DNA of 64,000 nt from Oceanospirillum sp048265165 (GTDB lineage Bacteria > Pseudomonadota > Gammaproteobacteria > Pseudomonadales > Halomonadaceae). The notes under the pieces were generated by a model that was not told where the DNA came from, searched no databases, and saw only the letters and a program-made list of their open reading frames with translations. Both the position numbers and the translations under genes were made by a program. The stretch lies in NCBI RefSeq assembly GCF_048265165.1, contig NZ_JBLXCD010000004.1, positions 62,001 to 126,000 of the forward strand, read 5' to 3'. Below, one piece after another: positions 43,301 through 51,921 of the stretch (position 1 is the stretch's first letter; each line of letters begins with the position of its first letter).

Positions 43301-43489
43301 CAGGCTTTGGGCGCTTCTCTCCAGAAGCGATTGTTCATGCAAGCGAATCAGGTTGAGTTCGTTTTCATAAAGGATACGGGTGAGCAGGCCGCAGACCAGC
43401 AAGGTTATGAGTGCTAAAGGCAGAAAAATACGCAAAAAAACAGTCCGTATTTTGACCGGTGGCCTGTCCATTTCTAGCAGAGGGTACAT
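40343..43489 (-). CDS. Hybrid sensor histidine kinase (Cache-like sensor, PAS, HisKA, HATPase, REC, Hpt)
   Basis: A 1048-residue inner-membrane kinase. TM1 (IFLPLALITLLVCGLLT) and TM2 (GGALLLLLLTTAISGYIL, about 325-345) flank a large periplasmic sensor. Then come a PAS domain (about 385-505), HisKA with His534 in NMSHEIRTPLNA, HATPase with NAIKFT and GGTGLGLAIS, a receiver with Asp837 in LILMDLQMPVMSGYEA, and a C-terminal Hpt with His988 in HKVKGAAGSL. It is a full BarA/TorS-type phosphorelay. AGGA lies 7 bases before the ATG. The downstream receiver-ATPase protein is a likely output; the signal is unknown. Confidence 0.92.
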   Translation of the reverse strand: MYPLLEMDRPPVKIRTVFLRIFLPLALITLLVCGLLTRILYENELNLIRLHEQSLLERSAQSLQQNLQPPQDHLRSLITEAPVLYSLRNPADNLKAMEGSFASLLSRNKDYFQVRWIDETGQERLRLEPTQNSPYGYLRIKNVQLQNKSERYYFRATQALIGSNRLFLSPMDLNVEQGSIERPIRPTLRMSIPLQDRGENRGIIIINIDMRKNLSDLQQVLEPDTNRMQLISPQGYWLQHPDNKLEWGFQLPHGQTFKKQYPSIWQRMHSFSQNQWIQDQGLWSWAPVYPDNDPQIFNNQSMGWLLLEQSPEVINQLRLKFWGGALLLLLLTTAISGYILQRLLKAQQAQQQAESLALQNQMQADQLNKQREDEQRFRVIFNASHTPLLVCNSQGNITLVNPALEKLFGYSAFELSGLPIEHLIPVNMRKQHIKNRTNYLNHLRPRRKMMKNGESLQGVRKDGELINVEVGLSPYENKGETYILATLEDISSRIQSERMIAELHARKTRHLKKARKDAERLARLKTDFLANMSHEIRTPLNAILVLSELLDQELTEQQAFSENTRELSKNIQQAGENLLLIVNDILDYSRIEAGGLSLEETPFTLQDLFPQILSICRPQADKKDLMLQLDPDGNERLRLIGDPYRIRQVLLNLVSNAIKFTVQGSVSIRIHALKKEQNQISLQFNITDTGPGIEPEQQTAIFNAFTQADSSVTRKFGGTGLGLAISQQLLYMMGSQLELSSQLGKGSDFSFTLNLPLAEEAISEDFSEYTEPARPEASLCLEGLTLLVVDDSDLNRDLARRIIERAGGVTVLAENGADALSKAESMVETPPDLILMDLQMPVMSGYEAIKQLRQRPAYQQTPVIALTADITESAHKQALEHGADQVLTKPFTIHQIITCLKACLDGNNKTDSAPKDMQHQGATPLIQQASQVEQHPIMDEKAALLNWGDEESLQHFLAQFQRQYSHCCQEITEYLLANERKQAEGLAHKVKGAAGSLYLCALEYKLQQLEHKLREGSETNEMIREQILPTISDTLNNTLIFISSYSGK

Positions 43490-43894
43490 GCATCATTCCT
43501 TAACCACGGGGAAGCCGTGCGTCTAAAGGGCTTATGGCCGTGAGTTTTAGTGCATCACTGGCTTTCTTCATCTTTAAACCGAGTTATAAGCCTGTTAATG
43601 AGATTAATTCTAGCTGAATTCTGAGGGGCTTCTGTACTGTATCGGCATTATCTGTTAAAGCTGCAATAATTATTGCTGACTTATCCTGTTTTGATTGTAG
43701 GGTTATTCTGTATTTTTCTTATTAATAGGTTTTTTGTGCCTGATAAGTCATAAAATCAGGGTACTTTTCTGTTTCGACTTAGGTAAAATCCCTTTCAGGA
43801 CTGTCGTCTGATAAATATATTCCACGTGTAATTTACTATAAATCTAAGAACTAAAAAGCGCTTAAGCGCTTACCTCTAACGGGAGGCATTTTTA
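43490..43894. other. Intergenic region with the alanine symporter promoter
   Basis: A 405-base divergent AT-rich spacer between the hybrid kinase and the symporter gene. It holds a TATAAA-like -10 near 43838, a palindrome at 43856-43871, and no coding frame or known riboswitch that I can recognise. Confidence 0.5.
43856..43871. promoter_or_regulatory. 16-bp palindrome upstream of the alanine symporter gene
   Basis: AAGCGCTTAAGCGCTT is a perfect palindrome built of two copies of the self-complementary octamer AAGCGCTT. It is 23 bases before the start codon, just ahead of the Shine-Dalgarno, a position suited to a repressor site. The regulator is unknown. Confidence 0.5.
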
Positions 43895-45394
43895 ATGCAA
43901 GCATTTGTCGATTTTATGAACGGCATTATCTGGAGTCCGGTACTGATCTACCTGTGCCTGGGTGCCGGTTTGTTCTACTCTATACTGACCCGGTTTGTTC
44001 AGGTCAGGCACTTTTCCGAAATGTGGCGCCTGCTATTTTCCGGAAAAAGCTCTGACAAAGGTATCTCATCCTTTCAGGCATTGGCTGTTTCGCTGTCTGG
44101 TCGGGTAGGTACGGGTAATATTGCAGGCGTTGCTGCTGCTATTGGCTTCGGTGGCCCTGGTGCCGTTTTCTGGATGTGGGTTGTTGCCTTCCTTGGTGCC
44201 GCAACAGCATATGCAGAATCAACCCTAGCTCAGCTGTATAAAGAAGAGCAGGATGGTCAGTATCGTGGTGGCCCGGCTTACTATATCGAGAAAGCGATGG
44301 GCCAGAAGTGGTACGCATGGATCTTTGCTATTGCAACGATCATGGCGTGTGGCCTGCTATTGCCGGGGGTTCAGGCGAACAGTATCGGTAACGCGGTAGA
44401 AGCAACCTTTGGTTCTGGTGCGATGATTCAGACCGGTCTGGGCGAGCTGAGCTCTGCTAAGATCTTCACCGGTCTGGTTGTGGTTCTGGTTCTGGGCTTT
44501 ATCATCTTCGGTGGTGTAAAGCGTATTGCGCACTTTACTCAGATCGTTGTGCCTTTCATGGCGCTGGGTTATATCATCATTGCAAGTGTTATCGTTCTGC
44601 TGAATATTGCTGAGATCCCTGCGATCATCGGTCAGATTCTGGGCGATGCCTTCACTCCAATGGCGGGCTTTGGTGCTGCAATTGGTTGGGGTGTTAAGCG
44701 TGGTGTTTACTCTAATGAAGCCGGTCAGGGTACTGGTCCTCACGCAGCGGCAGCTGCAGAGGTTGACCACCCTGCGCAGCAAGGTCTGGTTCAGGCTTTC
44801 TCCGTATACATCGATACCCTGTTCGTGTGTTCTGCGACGGCCTTTATGATCCTGATCACAGGTGCCTACAACGTTCATGGCGTTGGTGATACCTTCCTGG
44901 TTCAGAACATTGCAGCGGATATCGCGGCTAACGGCCCGGTATTCACTCAGATGGCGATTGAAACCACTATGCCTGGCTTCGGTAAGCCGTTTATCGCTTT
45001 GGCTCTCTTCTTCTTCTCCTTCACTACGATTCTGGCGTACTACTATATTGCAGAAACTAATGTTGCGTATCTGAAGCGTACCATCAATCTTCCGGGCCTG
45101 GTTCTGGGACTGAAAGTGGCCATTATGGCGTCTACTTTTTATGGTGCGGTGAAGGCTGCTGATCTGGCATGGGGCCTTGGTGACGTAGGTGTTGGCCTGA
45201 TGGCATGGCTAAACATTGTCGGTATCATCATCATCTTCTTTATGTCCAAGCCGACCATGAAGGTGTTGAAGGACTATGAAGAGCAACAGAAAGCAGGTGT
45301 AACAGAGTACACATTTGATCCTCAGAAGTTGGGCATTAAAGGTGCTACCTACTGGGAGAAGCGTCTGGCTAACAAAGAGCAGGCAGGCGAATAA
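43895..45394 (+). CDS. Alanine/glycine:sodium symporter (AGCS family)
   Basis: A 499-residue membrane transporter of the AlsT/DagA group. Typical are FYSILTRFVQVRHF near the start, ALAVSLSGRVGTGNIAGVA (about 65-83), GGPGAVFWMWVVAFLGAATAYAESTLAQ, AIGWGVKRGVYSNEAGQGTGPHAAAAAE near 280 and PGFGKPFIALALFFFSFTTIL. About ten to eleven helices. It imports alanine or glycine with Na+. GGGAGG stands upstream of the ATG. A strong terminator follows, so it is monocistronic. The strict substrate cannot be read from sequence. Confidence 0.95.
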   Translation: MQAFVDFMNGIIWSPVLIYLCLGAGLFYSILTRFVQVRHFSEMWRLLFSGKSSDKGISSFQALAVSLSGRVGTGNIAGVAAAIGFGGPGAVFWMWVVAFLGAATAYAESTLAQLYKEEQDGQYRGGPAYYIEKAMGQKWYAWIFAIATIMACGLLLPGVQANSIGNAVEATFGSGAMIQTGLGELSSAKIFTGLVVVLVLGFIIFGGVKRIAHFTQIVVPFMALGYIIIASVIVLLNIAEIPAIIGQILGDAFTPMAGFGAAIGWGVKRGVYSNEAGQGTGPHAAAAAEVDHPAQQGLVQAFSVYIDTLFVCSATAFMILITGAYNVHGVGDTFLVQNIAADIAANGPVFTQMAIETTMPGFGKPFIALALFFFSFTTILAYYYIAETNVAYLKRTINLPGLVLGLKVAIMASTFYGAVKAADLAWGLGDVGVGLMAWLNIVGIIIIFFMSKPTMKVLKDYEEQQKAGVTEYTFDPQKLGIKGATYWEKRLANKEQAGE

Positions 45395-45449
45395 AAATAA
45401 ACAAAACGACAGTCCGGTGAAGCCGTAAATTCTCTTTGCGGCTACTGAT

Positions 45450-45489
45450 AAAAAGGCACGCACCCTAACTTGGGTGCGTGCCTTTTTTT
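45450..45489 (+). terminator. Intrinsic terminator of the symporter gene
   Basis: AAAAGGCACGCACCC / GGGTGCGTGCCTTTT stem, 6-base loop, seven T. Confidence 0.95.
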
Positions 45490-45565
45490 ATTTACATGAG
45501 CCAAATACCTATTTGGCAGGATTTGTGCTTTAGCTATGTAAATACCCTATCAGTCAGGATGTGTT

Positions 45566-47659
45566 ATGAAAATAAAAACCCGCATCGCTATTGCAACCGG
45601 TGCCTGTTTGGCGCTTTCATCTATTATTCTTCTGGGAACTTTTGGCTGGAAAAACAGCGAGGTAGAGCAGAAAACCCGATCTATGGTCGTCAGTGAGTTA
45701 ACCGAGAAAGCATTGGCTCAGATGTCTGCTTCGGCTGTGGCGGAAGCGGGAAAAACTCAAATTGAGCTGAACCGAGCTCTAGCTGTAGCAAAGGCCATGA
45801 CGGATACTTCCACCAGTTTTATTGCCGATCAGGGCGCTGATATCAGTCGGGAGCGCTTCTATGGATATGCCCGTGATGTTCTTGCGCAAAATAAGAGCAT
45901 TGTTATGGGAACCTACCTGGCCTGGAAAAAAAATGCAGTAGATGATGATGCGCTTCATGATGGTGCGCTACATACCCATGAAAATGGTCAGTTTGCCCCT
46001 TATTGGTTCCTGAATGATGATGGCTCCATGGGATATCGCACGCTGGGAGTAGAAGAAGCACAAGCTGCAACGGCTGCCGGAGCCAGCGATGGCGATTGGT
46101 ATAGCTGCCCGATTGAAAGCCGGTCCGTGTGTCTGATAGGGCCCTATTCCTGGAAGGCCGGAGAAAAAACCATTGTTGGCACATCGATTACCATGCCCAT
46201 TATTGTGCAAAACAAAGTCGTTGGAATGACCGGTACCGATATGGAGCTTAGCTTCCTGAAAACACTGCTGGATAAGGCCGACCGCTCGCTTTATGAAGGA
46301 AAAGGACAGGTCTTTATGCTGAGCAATGAAGGTTTAGTGGCCGCTGACTCCGATGACAAGCTGGAATTGACTAAAACTTATAGTGGCATGGAAAAAGAGT
46401 TTCTGCTGGCGAGTGTAAAATCGGGTGAAGCGGTGACCCGTCAGATCGGTTCCAGCTTTTGGTCTGTACAGCCTATCTCACCTGATGGTGTTTCTACCCC
46501 ATGGGCTGTGATTATCCACCAGGATGCTGAGTGGGTTCTTGCTGGCGCCAAGAAGGTTGAGTCGTCAATGCTGAAACAGTTTCGGGAAAGCATGGCGGCA
46601 ACGATCACTATCGGCCTTTTAGTGACGGGGTTAGGTATTGTGTTGCTGGTGTTGATTGCACAGGGGATCGCTGCTCCTATCCGCCGCGCAGCTGATATGG
46701 TTGGGCAGCTAGCTTCTCAGGATGGGGATTTGACTCAGCGCCTTAACTTTAAACGGAGCGATGAGGTGGGCGAGCTTTCAAACAATATTGACGCCTTTAT
46801 CGAAAAAACACACGGTATTGTTAAAGATATCGCTTCTGCCATGGGCGATGTTGAGGGGTCAGCGTGCCGGGCGGCAGAGATCTCTGATAATAGTACTCAG
46901 GGTATTGAGAAGCAGCGGGCTGAGGTTGATCAGATTGCTACAGCAATCAACCAGATGTCAGCCTCTGCCGGAGAGGTTGCACAGATTGCAACGACAACAG
47001 CCAGTGCATCCAGTGAGGCGAAAGGCTCCGTAGATAACAGTGCAGAAAATGTGAATCGTAGTGCCGAGTCTATTCGGCATTTGACAGACCAGGTCTCCAG
47101 CACATCAGAGCTCATGGCTCAGCTGGCGGCAGACAGTCAGAATATCAGCCAGATTGTGGAAACGATTCAGGGGATTTCTGAACAGACGAATCTATTAGCG
47201 TTGAATGCAGCGATTGAGGCTGCCCGGGCTGGTGAGACGGGTCGTGGTTTTGCTGTTGTGGCAGATGAGGTTCGCACGCTGGCTTCTAAAACCCAGCAAT
47301 CCACAGAAGAAATTCAGGCTCTTATTGACCAGTTACAACTACGCGCCAAAGAGGCCCTGGAAGCGATGCAGCATGGTAACGCTCAGTCGGATGAGTGCTT
47401 GCTGATGGCAGAAGAAGCTTCCACGCATCTTAATCAGGTCGTAGGGGCAATTGCTGAGATCGATAATATGACCACACAGATGGCCAGCGTGGTAGAGGAG
47501 CAGCGGGCGGTAACTGAGGATATTACCCGCAATATCGTTAATATCAGTGATGAAACCAGTCTGGTTGCTGATGGTGCTGTTGCCGCCAACCAGGAGAGTC
47601 AGGCTTTGTTAGAGTTAGTTAAGCAGTTGGAGTCCCAGCTGGGTCGCTTCAGATACTGA
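45566..47659 (+). CDS. Methyl-accepting chemotaxis protein (dCache-type sensor)
   Basis: A 697-residue chemoreceptor. TM1 (IAIATGACLALSSIILLGTFG) is followed by a periplasmic domain of about 310 residues with dCache traits (GTYLAWKKNAVDDDAL, APYWFLNDDGS, SITMPIIVQNKVVGMTGTDM), TM2 near 345-368, HAMP, and the signalling domain with EQTNLLALNAAIEAARAGETGRGFAVVADEVRTLASKTQQSTEEI. Overall size and layout match the chemoreceptor at 21341, so they are likely distant paralogues. Being next to an alanine symporter hints at an amino-acid ligand, but that is inference. Confidence 0.93.
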   Translation: MKIKTRIAIATGACLALSSIILLGTFGWKNSEVEQKTRSMVVSELTEKALAQMSASAVAEAGKTQIELNRALAVAKAMTDTSTSFIADQGADISRERFYGYARDVLAQNKSIVMGTYLAWKKNAVDDDALHDGALHTHENGQFAPYWFLNDDGSMGYRTLGVEEAQAATAAGASDGDWYSCPIESRSVCLIGPYSWKAGEKTIVGTSITMPIIVQNKVVGMTGTDMELSFLKTLLDKADRSLYEGKGQVFMLSNEGLVAADSDDKLELTKTYSGMEKEFLLASVKSGEAVTRQIGSSFWSVQPISPDGVSTPWAVIIHQDAEWVLAGAKKVESSMLKQFRESMAATITIGLLVTGLGIVLLVLIAQGIAAPIRRAADMVGQLASQDGDLTQRLNFKRSDEVGELSNNIDAFIEKTHGIVKDIASAMGDVEGSACRAAEISDNSTQGIEKQRAEVDQIATAINQMSASAGEVAQIATTTASASSEAKGSVDNSAENVNRSAESIRHLTDQVSSTSELMAQLAADSQNISQIVETIQGISEQTNLLALNAAIEAARAGETGRGFAVVADEVRTLASKTQQSTEEIQALIDQLQLRAKEALEAMQHGNAQSDECLLMAEEASTHLNQVVGAIAEIDNMTTQMASVVEEQRAVTEDITRNIVNISDETSLVADGAVAANQESQALLELVKQLESQLGRFRY

Positions 47660-47763
47660 TCTTTTCTGTCGACAGTTTTGCTGGCTTTAGCAGAGACCGG
47701 CCCCTGAAGTTTGCTTATTCAGGAGCTGATTTCTATATTGAGATGTCAGAATAGTGCGTTGTT

Positions 47764-48975
47764 TTAATTAGGTTTAACCTGGGAATTCTGTGCAGGAAAG
47801 TGGACTTCACTACCATCCGGGGCAACGCACTTAGCCCGCCCCGTTTGTTTTGCGTGATAGAGGCGCTTGTCTGCAATATCCACCAGATCCTTCCAGCTAT
47901 GTGTATTGTCTTCGTGCTGTTCTGATAGCCCTATGCTGGCTGTAACCGATGTGCCGTCGGGCAAAGTTGCCAGACCACGATTCATAAGGCGACTGACAAC
48001 ATTCTTGGCTGACTCAGAATCCGTATGTGGCAACAGAATCAGAAATTCCTCCCCACCCCAGCGGATAGCCGCATCACCACGGCGAATACTTTCACTCAGT
48101 GTCTTGGCCGTTTGTCGCAGAACCTCATCCCCGGCATCGTGCCCCAGGGTATCGTTGATCCCTTTGAACTTATCCAGGTCTAAAAAAAGCACTGAGAAAT
48201 TGGATTGCTGAAGGCCTGTCGCCCGAAACAGTGACTCCATAATATCCATACCTGCCCGGCGGGTCAGTAGTTTGGTCAGGCCGTCATAGCTGGCTTTTAC
48301 CATCTGAGAGATCAGATAGCGTACCTGTTGCAGGGAAGAAAACATGGAAACACCCAGAATGACCAACAGTAGCCATAGCTGAGCCAGTAGCATATTCAGG
48401 TCATTACCCTCGCTGCGATAGAGGCCTATGCCCGATAAAATAACCAGCACAAGGGAGAAAAGAGAGAACTCTTTCAGTGTTAATGGAAAAAGGGCCAGGG
48501 ATGCGATCACGACATAGGGAAGCAGGCCATAAAGGCTCATCAGGGTCGTTGCCATACCGGTCAGTTCTGCTGATGCGATCAGGGGCGTGCTGAGCTGGTA
48601 GAAGAGTGTTGGAATCATCAGCATGACCATCAGACTGGTTAGTGCCCGCTTCATGCCAATGCGTACTTTTTTTGTGATATAGGCCAGAATAAAAAAGGCA
48701 CCACCGGATGCCAGGCGCATGGCAACAAAGGTCAGAGCGATCTCTGTGGGGAAGTAGATCAGGTCGAGGATACCCCAGGCTGGCACGACGATACCAAACA
48801 GAACGGCGAAGGGAAAAATACGACTGGCAATAAGGTCTGCCCTGTGCTGTCGAATAATCTCCTGATGACCCTTAGCGCTGACCAGATCAGCAAACTGCTC
48901 CTTAGAATTGACGCCAAAAAGTTGGTAGATCGAGAGTATCAGTGTATCCACTTTGCCTTCATCCTTGGCACGCAA
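47764..48975 (-). CDS. Membrane diguanylate cyclase (GGEEF)
   Basis: A 403-residue protein with six or so transmembrane segments in residues 45-215 (for example FAVLFGIVVPAWGILDLIYF and AQLWLLLVILGVSMF) and a C-terminal GGDEF domain. The active site reads RWGGEEFLILLP, and the inhibitory I-site RRGD is present five residues upstream, so it should make c-di-GMP with product inhibition. The start is a TTG with AGGA about 8 bases upstream; the next conserved residues give no ATG alternative. It is convergent with the chemoreceptor gene. Confidence 0.9.
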   Translation of the reverse strand: MRAKDEGKVDTLILSIYQLFGVNSKEQFADLVSAKGHQEIIRQHRADLIASRIFPFAVLFGIVVPAWGILDLIYFPTEIALTFVAMRLASGGAFFILAYITKKVRIGMKRALTSLMVMLMIPTLFYQLSTPLIASAELTGMATTLMSLYGLLPYVVIASLALFPLTLKEFSLFSLVLVILSGIGLYRSEGNDLNMLLAQLWLLLVILGVSMFSSLQQVRYLISQMVKASYDGLTKLLTRRAGMDIMESLFRATGLQQSNFSVLFLDLDKFKGINDTLGHDAGDEVLRQTAKTLSESIRRGDAAIRWGGEEFLILLPHTDSESAKNVVSRLMNRGLATLPDGTSVTASIGLSEQHEDNTHSWKDLVDIADKRLYHAKQTGRAKCVAPDGSEVHFPAQNSQVKPN

Positions 48976-49117
48976 GGTCGTTTCCTGAGTGCCTGTTATA
49001 TCGTGGGATTGAGTCGAAGGGGTAATGTAATCAGTTAAACGGGTGGGGCAAAGGGACGTCTTCTGTTAGATAGCAATCCATTGCTATATATCAATAGGCG
49101 TTATAGTGCAGTGAGAA

Positions 49118-49570
49118 TCAAAGCTCGATGGCTGTGCGAAATTTCTCTCGGCGCAGGGAGATCAGGGAACGAAACTTTCTCAGGTAGTGGTTGTTGGCTA
49201 GCTCCCGGCGAGCGAAGGCTTCATAGGCCTGCATATCCGGCACAAGAACCACCAGAACAAAGTCCACTTCGCCGGTGACCTGATAGCATTGGGTGACCTC
49301 AGGGCAGGCACTCATCTGACGATTGAAGCTGTCGTAAACATCCAAGGTATCCCTGTCCATTTCCACCTCTACAATCACATTAATCAGGTGGCCCACCACC
49401 TGTGGACTGACGATGGAAACGTCCGCCATGATGACACCGCTCTCCCTCAGTTTTTTCACCCGCTTCAGGCAAGCAGGAGCTGATAAGCCAACGGTTTCGG
49501 CCAGTTTCTGATTACTGATGCGGTTGTCTTTCTGCAGTAGGTTGAGAATCCGCTTATCGATACGATCCAT
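49118..49570 (-). CDS. Lrp/AsnC-family transcriptional regulator
   Basis: A 150-residue regulator: an N-terminal HTH (MDRIDKRILNLLQKDNRISNQKLAETVGLSAPACLKRVKKL) and a C-terminal RAM/AsnC ligand domain (MSACPEVTQCYQVTGEVDFVLVVLVPDMQAYEAF). Family members respond to amino acids. It is divergent from the Gate-domain permease and rarD, with a 219-base AT-rich region between, and so probably controls them as well as itself. Confidence 0.93.
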   Translation of the reverse strand: MDRIDKRILNLLQKDNRISNQKLAETVGLSAPACLKRVKKLRESGVIMADVSIVSPQVVGHLINVIVEVEMDRDTLDVYDSFNRQMSACPEVTQCYQVTGEVDFVLVVLVPDMQAYEAFARRELANNHYLRKFRSLISLRREKFRTAIEL

Positions 49571-49645
49571 CGGTAGATCTCGTAGGTTAATAATATTTCT
49601 TATGTGTATATTTTTTTCTAATTATAATATCTATTTTGAAAGAAA

Positions 49646-49659
49646 AAGAAATATTTCTT
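49646..49659. promoter_or_regulatory. AT-rich palindrome in the Lrp-permease divergent region
   Basis: AAGAAATATTTCTT is a perfect 14-bp palindrome; AATATTTCTTA recurs at about 49590. Repeated AT-rich half-sites fit Lrp-type operators. Candidate only. Confidence 0.4.
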
Positions 49660-49789
49660 CGCTTTTACAAAGATAAAAGAAATTTTATAAAAATAAAGCG
49701 GAGTAAACTGGCTCCTTCTCCGGCGTAGTTAACCCTGATCGGTTTCGTCCGGAAACGATAGATTCAGGCTTTGATTAAGGCATCGGTAT

Positions 49790-50869
49790 ATGGCGGTAAC
49801 AGATCATTTCTCTTTTTTGCGATGGTGGCAGGGGTTCCGTGGCAGGACGCTGCCATCACTAGGGCGTGAAATATTTAATGTCAGCTGGACTCTGCTCAAG
49901 CTGATGATCCCTGTTTTGATTGTCGTCAGGGTTCTGGAGGAGCTGGGAGCGATTCCAGTTATCGCCCGTGTGCTTGAACCTCTGATGGCTCTGGTGGGAT
50001 TACCGGAGGCAATGGGGTTGGTGTTGGCGACCAATTTGATCACCAATATTTATGCAGGGCTGATGATCTTTTTTCAGTTAGTGCCAGACTATCCGATGAC
50101 TGTTGCCCAAGTCAGTATTTTAGGCGGTATGATGCTGGTGGCTCATAGCCTACCCATAGAGGTACGTATTGTGCAGATTGCAGGTGTACGCTTGCTCGCA
50201 GCTCTTATAATGCGGTTGGTGACTGCGCTAATCTTCGGGGTTTTGCTGTTTCATATTTATGACTTTTTTAACTGGCTGCAGTACCCCGTTGAGCTTGTAT
50301 GGCAACCCGAAGTGCAGCGGACAACTCTTTCAGAGTGGGTTTGGCAGCAGCTACAGAGCTTTGCCATGATTGTTTTGGTCATCGCCAGCCTGATTAGTCT
50401 GTTGCGTTTTCTGCGCTGGATACACGTAGAGCGTCTGATGGTTTTCCTGCTCAAGCCTGTATTACGCTTACTGGGTATTCGCCCTGAGGCTGCGAGTCTG
50501 ACCATTGTGGGTATGACTCTCGGACTTTCTTTTGGTGGCGGGTTACTGATAGAGGAGTCCCGCAAGGGGCATATCAATAAGAAAGATATTTTTGCGGCTA
50601 TGCTGCTTTTGAGCGTGTGTCATAGCCTGATCGAAGACACTTTATTGATTATGGTGATGGGTGCGGATATCTCAGCGGCGCTCTGGTTCCGTCTGATATT
50701 CAGCCTGACTCTGGTGGCGATTGTTACCCGTCTTCTGCGTTATGCCAGTGATGGTTTCTGGCAAAGCTATCTGGTAACTGGAATGGTAAACATCCACAAC
50801 TCGGCTGCTGACAAAGCAGGCATTAATCCGGTATCAACTGTTAATAATGAGGTGGTAGAACGTGGCTGA
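49790..50869 (+). CDS. Nucleoside-recognition (Gate) domain membrane protein
   Basis: A 359-residue integral membrane protein with about eight hydrophobic segments arranged as two Gate-type halves: LPSLGREIFNVSWTLLKLMIPVLIVVRVLEELGAIPVIARVLEPLM at the start and LLKPVLRLLGIRPEAASLTIVGMTLGLSFGGGLLIEESRKGHI near 230. It resembles spore-maturation/nucleoside-recognition proteins of unknown substrate. AAGG precedes the ATG. Its end overlaps rarD by 8 bases, so they form one operon under the divergent Lrp-type regulator. Confidence 0.85.
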   Translation: MAVTDHFSFLRWWQGFRGRTLPSLGREIFNVSWTLLKLMIPVLIVVRVLEELGAIPVIARVLEPLMALVGLPEAMGLVLATNLITNIYAGLMIFFQLVPDYPMTVAQVSILGGMMLVAHSLPIEVRIVQIAGVRLLAALIMRLVTALIFGVLLFHIYDFFNWLQYPVELVWQPEVQRTTLSEWVWQQLQSFAMIVLVIASLISLLRFLRWIHVERLMVFLLKPVLRLLGIRPEAASLTIVGMTLGLSFGGGLLIEESRKGHINKKDIFAAMLLLSVCHSLIEDTLLIMVMGADISAALWFRLIFSLTLVAIVTRLLRYASDGFWQSYLVTGMVNIHNSAADKAGINPVSTVNNEVVERG

Positions 50870-51785
50870 AGATAAAGATCTGCGTCAGGGGGTAATCTTT
50901 GCTCTGGCGGCATACACCATCTGGGGAATCGCCCCGGTTTATTTTAAATCGGTAGCCCAAGTGCCTGCTTTTGAGATACTGGTGCACAGGATCATCTGGT
51001 CGGTTGTGTTTCTATCACTCTTTATCGGTTTTACCGGGCGACTGGGTAAGGTGGTTGCGGTCTTCCGGCAGCCTAGGTTACTGGGAGGCCTGATGATAAC
51101 AGCTCTGATTATCTCCCTGAATTGGTTGGTATTTATCTGGGCTGTGGCGGAAGGGCGCATACTGGAAACCAGTCTTGGTTATTTTGTAAACCCCTTGATC
51201 AGTGTCTTTCTGGGTATGATTTTTCTGTCAGAACGGCTACGGCCTATGCAGTGGCTGGCACTAAGTTTTGCAGGGTTAGGGGTTCTGTATCAGTTAATTG
51301 AGTTTGGTAGCCTGCCCTGGGTTGGGCTGGTACTGGCCTTTAGCTTTGGGTTTTATGGCCTTTTACGCAAACAGCTGGTGGTGGAGGCTGTACCGGGTTT
51401 GTTTATTGAAACCCTGATCGTATTGCCAGTTGGATTGATCGCCCTCGGTTGGATGCAGTCTGAAGGTTCTTTGGTTTTTGGTCACCAGAGCTTGCAAACC
51501 GACCTACTTCTGGTAGCCGCCGGTCTGGTGACCACTTTCCCTTTATTGTTTTTTGCTGGTGCAGCCCGTCGACTGACGTTGTCGATGATAGGTTTTTTCC
51601 AGTATTTAGCACCAAGTATTACTTTTGTTCTGGCGGTCTTCGTTTATGAAGAACCTCTGGATAGCAGTAAGCTGGTAACCTTTGGGATGATCTGGCTGGG
51701 GTTGCTGCTCTTTACCGGGGAGAGCCGCCTTGCCCGTTACCGGCAGCGCCGACAGGCCATGGAGACGAGCCCGGCAGACCTCTAG
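50862..51785 (+). CDS. rarD: RarD-type EamA/DMT family permease
   Basis: A 307-residue protein with ten hydrophobic segments, the DMT architecture, and RarD family phrases: LRQGVIFALAAYTIWGIAPVYFK at the start, EILVHRIIWSVVF, SLNWLVFIWAVAEGRILETSLGYFVNPL and GFFQYLAPSITFVLAVF. It starts at a GTG with GAGGTGG upstream, overlapping the previous gene. Probably exports small metabolites or amino-acid analogues; the RarD substrate is not established. Confidence 0.9.
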   Translation: MAEDKDLRQGVIFALAAYTIWGIAPVYFKSVAQVPAFEILVHRIIWSVVFLSLFIGFTGRLGKVVAVFRQPRLLGGLMITALIISLNWLVFIWAVAEGRILETSLGYFVNPLISVFLGMIFLSERLRPMQWLALSFAGLGVLYQLIEFGSLPWVGLVLAFSFGFYGLLRKQLVVEAVPGLFIETLIVLPVGLIALGWMQSEGSLVFGHQSLQTDLLLVAAGLVTTFPLLFFAGAARRLTLSMIGFFQYLAPSITFVLAVFVYEEPLDSSKLVTFGMIWLGLLLFTGESRLARYRQRRQAMETSPADL

Positions 51786-51921
51786 TTGATTGTTCTGCCG
51801 GATGAGATAAGCTGCGCTTTTCCCGCTTAGGTCAGTCTGCCTATTTAATAAAGACAGATGCCCTATGAGGAGCTGCCTGTGTGGTGTTTTTTTTGCTGTA
51901 TAGCAGAAGCATTCAGTGGCG

